Shown piece after piece: positions 5,378 through 5,436 of a stretch of 5,436 nt of DNA. Origin of the DNA: Eubacteriales bacterium. GTDB taxonomy: Bacteria > Bacillota_A > Clostridia > Lachnospirales > Lachnospiraceae. The notes under the pieces were generated by a model that saw nothing but the letters and a program-made list of their open reading frames with translations, ran no database searches and was not told the origin of the DNA. Position 1 is the stretch's first letter. Every line of letters begins with the position of its first letter. Made by a program: the position numbers and the translations under genes. The stretch covers positions 1 to 5,436 of the forward strand of contig JAUNJL010000115.1 in the NCBI GenBank assembly GCA_030533315.1, read 5' to 3'.

Positions 5378-5383
5378 ATTATA
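5378..5383 (-). promoter_or_regulatory. -10 element of the yloU-yloV(-recG) operon promoter
   Basis: On the minus strand a perfect TATAAT lies at 5383-5378. Start of transcription is expected near 5370, leaving a leader of about 29 bases before the yloU ATG at 5341, with GGAGG inside it. No good -35 is visible at 16-18 bases upstream; the region is T-rich (TTTCTT at the 17-base position, two of six matches). It may rely on the strong -10 or on an activator. Confidence 0.55.
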
Positions 5384-5436
5384 ACCTGTTTCATTGGAAA
5401 AAGAAATATGATTTTTTGTATTTGCCGGATTTGTTA

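Overview
The window looks like a core-genome segment from a Gram-positive, low-to-mid GC anaerobe of the Clostridia, most likely Lachnospiraceae. Three things point there: the Asp23 – DAK2/fatty-acid-kinase – recG gene order, strong AGGAGG-type ribosome sites, and a small Lys/Ala/Glu/Pro-rich protein resembling DUF6465, a family I know mainly from Lachnospiraceae. All four complete genes lie on the minus strand, so transcription runs from the right edge to the left. I see no mobile element, CRISPR array, tRNA or rRNA.

Right to left: a promoter with a perfect TATAAT (about 5378-5383) leads into a 119-aa Asp23/Gls24-family protein (yloU type, 4982-5341). After 17 bases comes a 558-aa DAK2-domain protein (yloV/fakA type, 3288-4964), then a 244-base spacer, then recG (989-3043). 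The first two genes look translationally close and co-transcribed. RecG is probably in the same transcript, but its spacer is unusual. It has a perfect 10-bp hairpin just after the yloV stop, an imperfect tandem duplication with repeated AGGAG/GGGAG cores, and a 12-bp hairpin shortly before the recG ribosome site that could act as an attenuator.

Left of recG, a 180-base gap carries a separate promoter for a 132-aa protein with a histone-H1-like N-terminal tail and a small conserved C-terminal domain (410-808). This gene is followed by two intrinsic terminators (269-296 and 204-244), so it ends its own transcription unit.

The last 200 bases at the left (1-203) appear to be the promoter and leader of a further leftward gene whose start codon may sit at bases 4-2. 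The leader contains a four-tract G-quadruplex motif (103-130) and two exact 17-bp tandem repeats (66-99). Together with the recG spacer, this is the least explained part of the window. The protein-coding content is otherwise ordinary housekeeping: envelope stress-type protein, fatty-acid phosphorylation, replication-fork repair. I do not see an evident new multi-gene system.
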